From assembly GCF_002443255.2 (NCBI RefSeq), contig NW_019211458.1, positions 30,325,311 through 30,389,310 of the forward strand: a stretch of DNA of 64,000 nucleotides. The letters are read 5' to 3'. The stretch is from Varroa destructor (Eukaryota; Arthropoda; Arachnida; Mesostigmata; Varroidae). The notes under the pieces were generated by a model that was not told the DNA's origin, ran no database searches, and was given only the letters and a program-made list of their open reading frames with translations. Below are positions 36,607 through 47,049 of this stretch, piece after piece. A program made the position numbers and the translations under genes. How positions within the stretch are numbered: the first letter of the stretch is position 1; each line of letters starts with the position of its first letter.

Positions 36607-36734
36607 GTGGTAAAGGCGAGCGTTGCTGCAGATCTATGCGGACCTTTCGCTGGTTCGATTTCAACAGATGTCTACGATTTAATCTATTTATTTGCAATGA
36701 ACTGAGATGTCCAATCTTACTAAAGTTTGTTTGA
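36607..36734 (+). pseudogene. Possible Cys-rich decayed exon
   Basis: The acceptor is cgtgttttttgcag (AG at 36605-36606). The shared-phase frame runs 41 residues, starting GKGERCCRSMRTFRW and containing five cysteines (residues 6, 7, 21, 29 and 34) but no histidines, so no C2H2 finger can form. It could be a decayed finger exon or chance. Confidence 0.22.
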
Positions 36735-36968
36735 TTTCGCTTTTAACTTGTTTTCATTTGTGTTCTTACGACTATGTAAATAACCAGAAGTTCTTATCAT
36801 TTTAGTACTTTTTCTTTCGAAGAGCTTCGAAGTATCTAGATTGCTCTCGTTTGCTGTGTTTTATTCATTATATATAATAGCTTGTCAATTTTTGTTTGCA
36901 AACTATGCAATTACGTTTCTCTTCTCTTACTACTTGTATTCGGGAAAAATGATGTTTACGTCGAGCAG

Positions 36969-37455
36969 AACCAAACGAATGGAAGCAGATATTTGACGGG
37001 ATCGGCTTGCCGAACGTACCTTGGCCACGAAAAGATCATGCAGCTTTATCAACGTCCGACCAAATCAAGCTGAGCGAAAGCATCAAGACTAGAAGATGCA
37101 GTATTAGTACTGACAACAACAACGTTATCAATCACAACAATAACAACAACAACCTCGAAAATATCAGCCTTCCATCGGGAGCGGTCTGTTTACCTGTTGC
37201 AGAAAATGCACGCAGCGCACCCAATGATCTCAACACCGTGGTTGTCTGCAGTATCGAATCCGCAACAGCTGGCCTGACTGTGAATCATCCCAGCCCCATC
37301 ATCGCCTCTAGCTGTAGCGCCATCATACCCGACCTCAACATTGCGACTCCCATAAATGGCGGAAGCACGGGAGGCTCAACGCAGCCGCGGGAGTACAAGT
37401 GCTTTTTCTGCGACAAAACATTCTCTAGACGCTACCGAAGAGATACGCACGTCAG
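36969..37455 (+). CDS. lola: Alternative exon 11a: long linker and most of finger 1
   Basis: The start is chosen at the AG at 36967-36968 because it gives the shared phase (two bases aa, then PNEWKQIFDG). The sequence gttacgtcgagcag there is a modest acceptor, with the pyrimidine tract further upstream. About 161 codons follow. The linker has an Asn-rich stretch (NNNVINHNNNNNN), and the exon ends in the finger start YKCFFCDKTFSRRYRRDTHV. The donor cag/gtaagc at 37456 cuts between the two histidines of finger 1 in phase 2. Without splicing the frame stops at once (TAA at 37457). Confidence 0.85.
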
Positions 37456-37644
37456 GTAAGCAGCTACGTTCTGAGCTCAGCATTGGACTGGTACGCAATT
37501 TGAAGGTCTTCAAAGTGCCGCCCTACTAGCGAAGGCTCGAGTAATTGGTCGCATTCTGTATGCTTGCACGTATATGCTTCTGCAGGCGCCCATGCTTGTC
37601 TCTGTTCTGATTCCGTCGGATTGTGCTGTTATCGTAAATTTCAG

Positions 37645-37849
37645 GTGCATCCACACTAAAGAGAAGCCATATCCGTGTCCACACTGTGACAATTCGTACG
37701 CATCGCAGGATAAAGTGTGGAAGCATATCAATTCAGTTCATCCGGAGAAAAGCAACAGGGCCAGCGCCGGTGGAGATGTGATGATTCTGCCTGGCGCTCC
37801 GTGGGGGGGACCGGAAATGAGTTTTAGTTCGAATGTAACCCTGACGTAG
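37645..37849 (+). CDS. lola: Alternative terminal exon 11b: end of finger 1 and finger 2
   Basis: The acceptor is tcgtaaatttcag (AG at 37643-37644). The first base finishes an Arg codon started in exon 11a; then CIH supplies the last histidine of finger 1. TKEKPYP and finger 2 follow (CPHCDNSYASQDKVWKH...H), then a Gly/Ser-rich 31-residue tail to TAG. Joining 11a and 11b gives a 229-residue tail with two complete fingers, spaced H-x4-H across the intron. The intron (189 bases) sits at a different place and phase from that of module 4, so the two introns are of separate origin. Confidence 0.88.
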
Positions 37850-38266
37850 TATCGCAGTCAGCCTCAAGAGATTTCGCCGATCAACAGATCGTCGATACGT
37901 ATATTAATCTACTGAATTATTAGATAGACAAGAACCGTAAAATGCGCACAGAGAGCAGGGCAATTACTGTGGTGAACATAATGAGCCTTCTGGCTTGACG
38001 GGGCCTACCATTTGTACCTTAACGTGGCGCTTTCATGAGTTCGTGCAGGTCGATGATAACCGCGAGCCAAAATCTTATTGCCAATAACGAAATTCAAGAA
38101 CATTTGTGGAGCTCCTTGGATAATCAACAAACGAATTTGTAGTACCGCCATGAGCGGACCTTTGATACAAATGTAGATGTGGTAACTTGGCGACACTGAC
38201 CCGCTAGATGCTTAAGGGTTACTTTCAAATCAGATGGCAAAATATATTCACATTTGATTTTATCAG

Positions 38267-38463
38267 TAGAACTTGCTGAAACAGATGATCTTGTCGAACC
38301 TCGGCCTTCTAATACAGTCATGTATCGCCCAAGTAACGAAAAGTTAAGGCATTTTCTTTTACTGAGATCTTCCGGCTACAATGGAGCTTGCTTTAGCAAT
38401 GGTTCTTCCATGATTACTGAGTGTCCTGTTGACTCGAAGCAAAGCTACCGCGTATGCCTCTAG
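38267..38463 (+). pseudogene. Open phase-compatible segment, finger-less
   Basis: The acceptor is tttgattttatcag (AG at 38265-38266). The shared-phase frame runs 65 residues, starting ELAETDDLVEPRPSNTVMY and ending SYRVCL. There are scattered Cys but no C2H2 spacing. It could be a finger-less alternative tail, a decayed exon, or chance. Confidence 0.22.
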
Positions 38464-39654
38464 ACAAGCTGGTTATCACTACACCATTACGAGGATGTCT
38501 TGTTAACTGGAGGAATTGGAAAATGAGGAGACGCCCTAATCGGCGAGTAGGTCCTTTTGTCACGTAACGAAACGCATGAACTCAAACAAAGTGCCGATGC
38601 TTAAGACTCCTACATAGCCCTGAATATCGATTTTTCTTTTTGATAACTGCGCTGTTTGGTTACGGTTAGCACGTCAGTAAAAAATAATCGCTTTTCCCTG
38701 GGGCTCAATTCTGCGATGGTGGATTACGCTGACATGATTGTCACCAACTCGACCTCATATATACACCTAGATAAATCATTTCGATCGTAGATCTACATAT
38801 ATACCTATATTTTAGATTCAGTTGCAAATCAGCTAGCACGACGCGAAGCTGTACTAAGCAATTAAAATAATTATTATAAAAATTAATGACAACAAACATA
38901 AGATTTAGGTAGTCGCTATTGTAAAGCAGACCATAATACAACAATTAGTTAGCCATATAAAACATCATTGTCCGGGGAATGACCCGACAGTGGTCACAGG
39001 GGCGTGTACGGGGATAGTTCCCAACGTCTCTGTACGTATGTGTTTATGATGTGTTTGTGTGTGTGATTGGGCCTATCGATCTCAAAGCAATAATGCCAGG
39101 GGACTGCTTAGATGCGTTGACTGCCGCGCTACTATGCATGTGTCCTTTTTCTACATTTTGCCCTTTTGTATCATTACTACTGTTACTATGTAACTTGACA
39201 ATTGTACATGCCTTGTCAAGACAAATGATCAAACGTAATCTGTGTAGGGCACAGTAACATGAAATTGTACACACACACACACACACACACATAAAATTGT
39301 ATGATTGAAATAATGATCGATAATTGGTAGTTAATACCAAATTATCATGAATCACGAGAACACAGACAACGGCCGAAGAAGTAATTTAGAGCAGAAAGAA
39401 AATGACTGGACATTTTGATAAGATTTATAAGATAGTACATGTCAGTTCCGCACGACGAATGGGGCAAACTTTTGAGCACTGTTAAGCGTTGAGTCAATGA
39501 TCAGGCCAATGAAGACGGCGGCTATCAGTATATGTGAAAACTGAACATTGATCTCTTTAAACGTAAATATGTGACTTTTTTTCCATGATGTGGCGATCTG
39601 GAACAAAAGTCGTCTGTAAAAGGAAAATGAATGGCCTGCTTTTTTTTTATCTAG

Positions 39655-39824
39655 AATGTACCGACAGTATTAGAAGTATAACCGTAATGACAAAGTTCAG
39701 CATCCTATACTTGATCAACGAAGGACATTATTCATACGTTTTGAAGAGATATGTAGGAACGACCTCCATGTCGCCTACATCTCTGATTTTGACTGAAGTT
39801 ACGTGTTCTTCAACGCGTGTATGA
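39655..39824 (+). pseudogene. Decayed finger exon with lost zinc ligands
   Basis: The acceptor is ctttttttttatctag (AG at 39653-39654). The shared-phase frame gives 55 residues to TGA. The stretch KFSILYLINEGHYSYVLKRY fits a finger skeleton: F-x-(C to I)-x2-(C to L), then 12 residues with Leu at the normal position, then LKRY where LKRH is expected (tat for cat). None of the ligands remains, so it could not bind zinc, yet the frame is still open. Confidence 0.35.
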
Positions 39825-40279
39825 AGATACCATTCAGTGCAAATGCTCTTCAGTCTAATGCGAATCAGCTCTAGATCGTGTTTTTATTATAGAATGATTA
39901 ATAGAACAAGTGAAATACGTGACTTCATAGGAGCGGAAAACGGAAACGACGAACTAGCTAACTGGTATGAGTGCTCATCATTTACCTGACCTGCATTTGA
40001 CGTGATAGAATGGAAACGTGTGCCTGTACCTGAGGATGCTCAAACTAATAAAGTAACGTCTACATTTGAATTCTATTACAAACGCTCGAGCTTTTGTCGT
40101 TGTTGCTATAATCCTAACGATCGTCGGCATTGGCATACTTTTATGTACCATGAATTTTACTGTATGGCAACATGATGTATGGTATCTATTTAGTTGTGTT
40201 CATTGTATTCCTACCCATAACTTTCTCCTATAGAAATTTCTAGCGAGATTGCATTTGGTAAAATATGTTTTTCTTTCAG

Positions 40280-40359
40280 ATACAAAACCGCTGATCTGTT
40301 ATGAGCTGTATTATGGTGCTTGGCACAAGGCCACGGAAAGTTGCGGCTTACCAAGATAA
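40280..40359 (+). other. Short terminal exon candidate with polyA signal
   Basis: The acceptor is gtttttctttcag (AG at 40278-40279). The shared-phase frame gives 25 residues containing KPLICYELYYGAWHKATESC then TAA, and AATAAA is at 40398-40403. The KP-x2-C and W-H pieces could be finger debris. Confidence 0.35.
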
Positions 40360-40472
40360 ACTTTCTCTTCATATCTTCACTCAATAGAAATAATAACAAT
40401 AAAGTAACAACACATGGACAATAGAAAATTGCTGTTTTAGTTAACCATAATAATAACAATATCTTCTGTCAG

Positions 40473-41028
40473 GCGAAATGAATTTTATTATACATTGGAG
40501 AAATGTTTGCGATCCTATCTCACTTCGACAAACTCTTACAGAAGCAGGTGCGTCCAAACTAGTTCGAGAACTGTATGTTACCATTAGCGATGCACCGGTA
40601 GGGGTCCCAGTGGCTATTTCGATGACCTACCAATCTCATCGAAGTTCCTCCTTCGGAGCATACGGCCACCTGACAAATTTCTCGCGACAACTGACATTGT
40701 AAAGGATCTTCTGCTGAATATCGCACCGAGCGCGATCTGTTCCAGACTGTCAAACGCTCGGATAGGACGAGGGGTTTTCAAAACAAGATGGCTTTGTGCG
40801 GCGCAATGAGCATTCGTACATGACGCGTCCTACGGGAGTCGCATGTTAAGCCATATTCAACGACAGCATAACGTGAAACATAAACATACCAAGACAAAAG
40901 TTACTGAAAGCAGGACTTCTCACTTTTACCTGAATTGTAGCAGATTTTCTGGGTCAGACATTCAAGTCGCTGTGGCATCAATCCTCCCCGATCAGCCCCA
41001 GGAATTGGCCATTAAGTATCGGAGTTAA
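40473..41028 (+). pseudogene. Broken finger exon with frameshift or stop
   Basis: The acceptor is atatcttctgtcag (AG at 40471-40472). The shared-phase frame is open for 75 residues (to 40702) with no finger. About 140 bases further on, in another frame, comes SRMLSHIQRQHNVKHKHTK at 40837 onward, a clear match to the second half of a finger (L-x2-H-x4-H). Upstream in that frame a TGA at 40807 interrupts the Cys side. I read this as a finger exon broken by frame changes and stops. Confidence 0.4.
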
Positions 41029-41906
41029 TCATTTGTTCTTAGTTAATTTAGGGCTAATTGTTTTCATGAATCGTCTCCTCCAAATTAAAAATATTTTTAT
41101 ACGCCCAACGCCGTGTGTGTTAGATGATGTAGGCACACATGTATTTGTAGCTTAGGAATCGAAAGTCCGGGTGGCCGAATAGTTCCTTGAAGTGGAGTGT
41201 TTCGAAATCTGTAGGTACACCATGTAAATATCGATAAAAAACTGAATCTAAATATAGCTAATATGTTTGAGGCAGACGGTGTATTATTTTATTGATTTAG
41301 AGATTATTTTAGGCTTGACAGTATCAAAACTGAAAATCAACTTTTTCTATCGTATCATAGCACAGATACAGTTTCTATAAAAGCCTTGCCAACTCAATAC
41401 ACATCACTGAATTACTTGTTCCTTTATAAATTATGTTCCTTGTTTCTTTACAAATACTGCAACTTACCAACCTGAACCTGTGATAAGTTAGAGCATATCG
41501 ACATCATTTCGGTTTGGTTGGGGACTAAGCAACGGCAGATCATTATGAGCGCGTCCTGTGAGAACAAATCTCAATCCGATGAAATTTTTCACTTAAATTA
41601 ATAAAAAAAAAAAAAACATAAATAGAACACCATATATTTTAAACGTCTTTGAATCGTCCGCTGATTTCGTACGCCCTACTGTTTACGACACGGAAGCAGT
41701 TCACGTCTACCTCGAGGCCCGTCACAGAAAGAACCGCACCGCTCATTACAGAAGAAAGGAACAGAAAAGTATATGAATTGTCTACCGATCTAACCGATAG
41801 GTTGGTCGCGCCAGGCAAGTGAGACAGAGAACGCATATGTGTGGGACGAAAACAGAAAAGAAGACCATTGGATAGGATTCAACTAACGCGTTCCGTGATT
41901 TTTCAG

Positions 41907-42124
41907 TGGGACCCGGTCGAACTGTTTGGGAGTTCCTCGAATATCGCCACATCGCGGATCCAATAAGGACGAAGCCGGAGGGGGTTCCGGTGACAATAGA
42001 AATCGGTCCTTTGGTCTGTGACCAGGCCGAAAACTTATATTTGCATCAACGCCGTACAGGCGAGAACGCGAAATCCCATTTGCCAAAGCCTTCGCATTAC
42101 AGTCGGCACTGGTTTTACATCTAA
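41907..42124 (+). pseudogene. Decayed finger exon retaining an RTGE linker
   Basis: The acceptor is ccgtgatttttcag (AG at 41905-41906). The shared-phase frame is open for 71 residues to TAA. It contains GPLVCDQAENLYLHQRRTGE: one cysteine remains, the second is Ala, about seven residues of the finger helix are missing, and HQRRTGENA corresponds to the usual H-x3-H-TGEKP with one residue lost. The next finger has no cysteines. The intact frame and acceptor with a broken finger point to recent loss of function. Confidence 0.45.
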
Positions 42125-42602
42125 AATTTGGGCATGCGGAAAGGTGAACGCATTGAATCATCGACAAATTAAAATCATCGAGATAGATAAATAGTGTGAA
42201 ATAATTTTCGTTAGCACCCCCGATGCTTTGTTCCGTGACGTGATAACCATAATTCGGATCCGGGTGTGGATACAGTTTTCTACCTACGTAAAAATAAAAA
42301 CGTTTTTCTAATTCATTTTATCTGTGGATCTGTTACTGAGCTTTTTTTTACAATTAAGTTTTTTGCTATTTGGTTATAATCATTGTCAAGTAAACAGTGA
42401 TGAATATCGGAAAGAAGAAGAGGATTTAACACAAATAGCTTTACATACATTTCTAAAAAAATGCGCTTATGTATGCGTGAATGACTACGGTATATATTGT
42501 ACTACGGTATATATGAACGTGCAATTAGGATTACATAGTCTTCTATAGTAACAGTATTATTCTATGACAGCTTCGGTGCGAACGATATATCTGTCCTAAA
42601 AG

Positions 42603-42905
42603 GTGAAACACCCAGATCGTATATATACAGCCAAATCCCACCAGGGGCAATTTCGTGTGCTAAAAACGCATGAATATCAATTTAAGCACGTAGATATACC
42701 GTCGTCTTGTGTAAAGCACACGGGTCACAGAAGCGGTTTCGATTTCGAAGTAGGTCAGGATGCGTTGGATAGAAAAGAACGCTTTCTTTCTTGTTTTTAT
42801 ACTATCATCACCAATTTTGTTGTTGTTATTGTACCTAAAATTGCATTACATAATTATTATTATTGGGTTGTCGAGAAAGTCTTGACCATTTTGCTAACTA
42901 GGTAG
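42603..42905 (+). pseudogene. Open frame with an HTG-linker remnant
   Basis: This 100-residue frame contains SSCVKHTGHRSGFDFEVGQ, similar to the H-TGERPFxC linker between fingers but without paired cysteines. The possible acceptor before it (cctaaaag, AG at 42601-42602) is weak and in phase 0, not the shared phase. The frame runs into the mariner element at 42863. Confidence 0.25.
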
Positions 42906-43631
42906 CTCTAAAACGTTCGCGTCATTTGAGAGCTGAGGTTTAGCAGTAGCAGACGTGCTAAACTTGTAAGAAAGTCTTCCGAAAATTTCTGTAAAAATTG
43001 GGTTTGTTTTAACAACAGTAGTACGAATAATGCCAAGGCCTATAAAAATATGCTGTTCCTATTTAAGTGTGTGTGTTGTCGCAATGTTTATCGATTTCGT
43101 TTCGGAAATTTCCGTGTAAAGGATCCTCCTGGTAGTTGTCGATCAAATACAAACAGAGATGGTGAAATGATTGCAAAATTTGAGCAAGACGGACACGTGA
43201 ATAACAATCGTATCTCCAAGGAACTAAATATGGGTCACCAAACAGTATCAGATCATCTGAGGAAAGCCGAAATGGGCTGCCGTACAAATTGACCCAGGTG
43301 TTTCCATCTGCGAGACTCTACAGGAACGTGACGAAATAAAGATATTTCTAAAGCGGTTAATCGCACACAAGGTATGGGCAGTTTTTGTGCCTTTATTGTA
43401 ATGAAATCGTGGAATATAGCAAATTTTAGCAAAATTTTTTACAAGGAGTTTTAAGAAAGAACTCTAAATCTAAACAGACGCACTCGAACAATTTTAGCTT
43501 ATCTACTACCATCTGATTTCAGCTTTCCAACGATTTTAATAGAAACCCGACGCGCCTCATATTACTTAAGATATGTAACTTGAAAGAAACCCAGCTAAAA
43601 AAGCAATCAATACTTTTTCGACCACCCAAAG
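42863..43631 (+). mobile_element. Truncated mariner-type transposon
   Basis: The 5' end ttgggttgtcgagaaagt (from 42863) is preceded by the target dinucleotide TA. The 3' end, read on the other strand, is ttgggtggtcgaaaaagt (43612-43629), an obvious imperfect inverted copy, with another TA at 43632. The roughly 770-base length is well below the roughly 1.3 kb of complete mariners, so an internal deletion is likely. Inside lies a broken transposase (43050-43401). The element sits in the damaged-exon cluster upstream of exon 12. Confidence 0.85.
43050..43401 (+). pseudogene. Mariner transposase N-terminal remnant
   Basis: The first frame (43050-43292) contains RFRFGNFRVKDPPGSCRS, matching the F-R-x-G-x-F-x-x-x-D-x-P-R-S-G-R linker between the two helix-turn-helix motifs of mariner transposases, and then RISKELNMGHQTVSDHLRKA, the second HTH. 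After a +1 shift the match continues from 43282 with VSICETLQERDEIKIFLKRL, which corresponds to the segment before the first catalytic Asp. The catalytic region itself is not found. The gene is non-functional. Confidence 0.8.
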
Positions 43632-43683
43632 TAATCAGCAGTGTTACTACTAGAATATATATATATTTATATATATATATATA

Positions 43684-43684
<1 letters not shown>

Positions 43685-43765
<81 letters not shown>

Positions 43766-43785
43766 AGAGAGGAGAGGGAGAGAGA
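43685..43785. repeat. CT-TA-AG palindromic microsatellite
   Basis: A (CT)n block (43685-43718), a (TA)n block and an (AG)n block (43743-43785) together form a long, nearly perfect hairpin. The interruptions (ccc on the left, ggg on the right) also match. Confidence 0.9.
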
Positions 43786-44492
43786 TGTTAGTAAAACAAT
43801 AGCAAGGGCAATAAAGGCCATGGCCTGAATAAACAAGTCATATTTTATACACTAGGAAGTATTCGTGTTCTCTTTGTCAACGTAACAATGTCCACGCTGA
43901 CCGGCAAGCGTGTATGGGATTGAAGATCCTTTTTTGTACATTCTGAAATGCTTACAATATTAAAGACTATGCATTTTTTACAGATATACCGCACCCTATC
44001 CTCAATTTCGATTGTCGTAGTGAGCATTCGTTTTTAAGTTGCGTAACATAGCATGTCAATTATATCTAATTTGCAAGATTTAGATGGACCAGATTAAAAC
44101 GTTTAGTTTATATCAAGCTGTATTATCTCTCAGTAATACATCACTAACACAAACCCTCATTAATGCTTACCTACAATATTAACTGGATCACCGAACACCT
44201 AATTTGCCCTCCACCCAACTCCAATTACTGGCTCCATTAGCCATTTATAGCTTTGAGCTCCTTTATCATTTCAAAGAAAACAATAAATACCCTCCCTTTT
44301 ATTTGTCTCGCTATTCCATGCTCTACTTAGCAAACGTGATTACCTTAAACCTAGTACGGAGTTCATTTCGTTCGTGTACGTAGAGATTTAGTAAACAAAC
44401 GATATCCCAACGCAATCTACATGTCTTGCAGACGACCCTCTAACCGAATATTGTCGTTTCCCTTTGTATATCCTATGATCCAAATGATCCAG

Positions 44493-45607
44493 AGTTGGCT
44501 GAAGCATCTGCAGCGCACGCAGCCATTGAAACGGTCGGCTGTATCCAGACTATTCAAACGACGACGATCTCCGCCTCGGCGGCGTCCACGGAAAGTCCCA
44601 ACTCCTCCTCGAGGGCGACAGTCACGAGCATTATTGTTGTTCGAAACGACTCTACCGACACAGCCGATTCTAAGAGAACACCAATTCGTCAGCAGATTAT
44701 CAGATTTGATGCGCACGCACAACAACGTCCGCTGCATCCGCGTCAAGAGCCGGAACCGGAAGAAGACCACGATGATGGTGATGGCATCGTAACGCAGCTT
44801 AGCGAAGAGGATCAACGTGAACTAGAGTCATCTGTACAATCGTTAACGGGAGTGCCACAGACCGTCGTTGTGGAGGGTGCAGTAAGGGGCGTCCATCTTG
44901 ATGACAAAGAGGATGCTGCTGCCATTGTTGAACAGCATGGCGTGGATATCCTTGAGGACGCGATTGAGACTTCGGCAGTGGGCGCCACTTCTGTCATGGT
45001 CGAAACGGGTAGCTGTTCTGGTTCGGCAGGGCCAACTTTTGATGACTTCGATGCCCTAGGCCTGGCGGCAGCTGCCGCGGTAGCGGCGGCTACATCCAGC
45101 GGCGTAACAACAGATTCGTCACGTGGAGCTGATGATGCTGGTTGCTCTACGGAGACTGGAGCTGCTGGTGGAAATAAGAGTTCTGGGGGGGTTGACGCTA
45201 CAATCGCTGCCGGGACCTCCGCTAGTGCTTCATCTTCAAGTGCCGCCGCTGCTGCTATTGAAATTAATCAGGATGCAATGATGATGTTCACCGTACCAGC
45301 CGATGATTGGAAGGCGCATATGACTCGAAAGGAGCGTGAGTTCGTCTGTCGACTCTGCCCGTATATCGCGCAGTACCAACATCATTACGTTGGCCACTTT
45401 TATACGCACCACGCAACGACAAAACCCCACCAGTGTGGCTTGTGCTTTAAGACGTTCCCGCTGGCGTCGACTCTTAAACGTCACGTGGCCACGGTTCATG
45501 TGGCAGCTAAATTTGCCTGCGAAATCTGTGGAAAAGTATTCCCACGAAGAGATTCGTTCAATTTTCATGTCAAGACGCATTTGTCCCGGCAGACAGACAC
45601 GAACTGA
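44493..45607 (+). CDS. lola: Alternative terminal exon 12: long low-complexity linker and three fingers
   Basis: The acceptor AG at 44491-44492 (atgatccaaatgatccag) gives the shared phase: two bases (ag), then LAEASAAH. The pyrimidine tract (gtttccctttg) lies about 30 bases upstream. With 370 residues it is the longest single finger exon. The linker is Ser/Thr-rich, then acidic (EPEEDHDDGDG), then Ala- and Ser-rich (GLAAAAAVAAAT, SASASSSSAAAAA), typical of disordered regulatory segments. The three fingers are CRLCPYIAQYQHHYVGH...H, ATTKPHQ, CGLCFKTFPLASTLKRH...H, VAAKFA and CEICGKVFPRRDSFNFHVKTH. The second linker is not TGEKP. AATAAA is at 45799. The large frames on the opposite strand and in other frames are shadows. 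Confidence 0.9.
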
Positions 45608-45798
45608 TTCGTCACATGACAACAAGCCCTGCTAAATTTCACGGCGATATATATATATGCCGCATTTAGTCTTTTAGGGTCTAGAAAAAGGCAGCACCAG
45701 GCAAACTTTGTTGTTACCTGTACGTTGAGATATAGAGATATACATTGTTCGTGGCTCTTAATAGATAGGATGGGTGTGTAAACAATGGAGGCGACCGA

Positions 45799-45804
45799 AA
45801 TAAA
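45799..45804 (+). terminator. AATAAA polyadenylation hexamer for exon 12
   Basis: The hexamer lies 192 bases after the stop; further AATAAA copies occur at about 45833 and 45886. Confidence 0.5.
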
Positions 45805-46985
45805 ATAGCCTCGTTTTTTAGCTTAGGCTAAAAATAAAAATGTCAAGACACGACTGAATCATTGTAAAAGTTATAGGCCGAAGGGAATAAAGAGGGAAGG
45901 GGTAACGGGTTACATTGAAAAATATATTATTATGTATTAGAACAATGAACGGTGTATATATACGGAATATATTTGCTAATAAAACTGTCCATTTTAGGAC
46001 AACAGGGATGAAAAAATACGCGAAGCTAAACCGAAATATGTATTTCTACCATTACATTAACATTGATACGGATGCATTTGGTCCATCTTTATTTTTTCGT
46101 ATGTAACACCGAGTTATTGGTTCTAGCTGCTCCTCAAGAACATGTAATGCGTCGGTAGTTTCCAATTCAGAAAGTTAATGTTAATTTTATGAACAAAAGC
46201 CCACTTTTCCAGTAACAGGGAACGTTATTGCAAGAAATTAATTTCATTTTAAGTATCGGATTGTCACTGACAGCGAGGTGCCGCTGACCGATGATATAAA
46301 CCCTGAACTTAGCTTGCGGTTGCTGAACACAATTCAGATTCATTGTATATGATAATTAATAGCCTGTTGGAAATTCTAAATACAGTGTAGTAATATGAAA
46401 TGACCCTTCGTTGTTGACTTGGGCGTCCTGATCGCTATTTCCAATAATTTTCGGGAGGTTGACAATAGGCTTATCTCAAGGACATTTGGTTGACATAACG
46501 AAAACATTTGAGAGATAAATTGTACTAGTTTGTTTGTAGTACAGTTTAATAGGTTATAAGTCAGCTTTGTCGTTCCGTCTTCTTTGCTACTACTGTTTAA
46601 TTAAGTTGTCATCACGAGAAAAAAGTATACAAATTACAGCAATCACTGTAAAATGTTCAGAGAAAAGAAAAACACGCCTCGTAGAATGTCATCTATATTC
46701 CTTTCTTTGTTTATTACTTAAACAAAACTCTGATGACTTTCTGGAATGTCCTGAGAAGCTGTTGTTGATCGGAACATTGTGAGTTCTATTGGATTGGTAC
46801 ACAGTTCAGAAGTCATCGAGTGTGCCGGTATAAATATAACAATACAATATAAAAAGGTACAATATAAAAAGAGCTTTTCCCTATTTGAGAATATAGTACC
46901 TTAAATTCCTTTCGGGTCATCAAAAAGGTTCGCGTAGCCTTCACAACTAACAATACAAATCGATTACATAGGTTTTTGCTTTTAA

Positions 46986-46986
46986 A

Positions 46987-47036
<50 letters not shown>

Positions 47037-47049
47037 CCTCTCTCTCTCT
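46986..47049. repeat. CT microsatellite
   Basis: A CT repeat with a few interruptions. The Arg/Glu-repeat frame on the minus strand is an artefact of it. Confidence 0.95.

Larger units (their letters stand above)
32578..36968 (+). other. Spacer between finger exons 10 and 11
   Basis: It contains a CTT repeat at about 34694-34714 (the source of a Lys run in a minus-strand frame), weak acceptors at 33236 and 34044, a perfect 22-base inverted repeat at 36386-36434 and an open phase-compatible segment at 36607-36734. The minus-strand frames at 34386-35156 have no recognised domain. Confidence 0.55.
37850..44492 (+). other. Spacer between finger exons 11 and 12, rich in damaged exons
   Basis: In 6.6 kb there is no intact finger but a cluster of open segments with the shared phase (38267, 39655, 40280, 40473, 41907), a second finger-like frame at 42603, the mariner relic at 42863-43631 and the CT/TA/AG palindrome at 43685-43785. 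Confidence 0.6.

Noticed and set aside
44417..44997. Long minus-strand and other-frame ORFs over module 12
   Set aside because: They are shadows of a GC-rich, repetitive coding exon on the plus strand, with no domain of their own.
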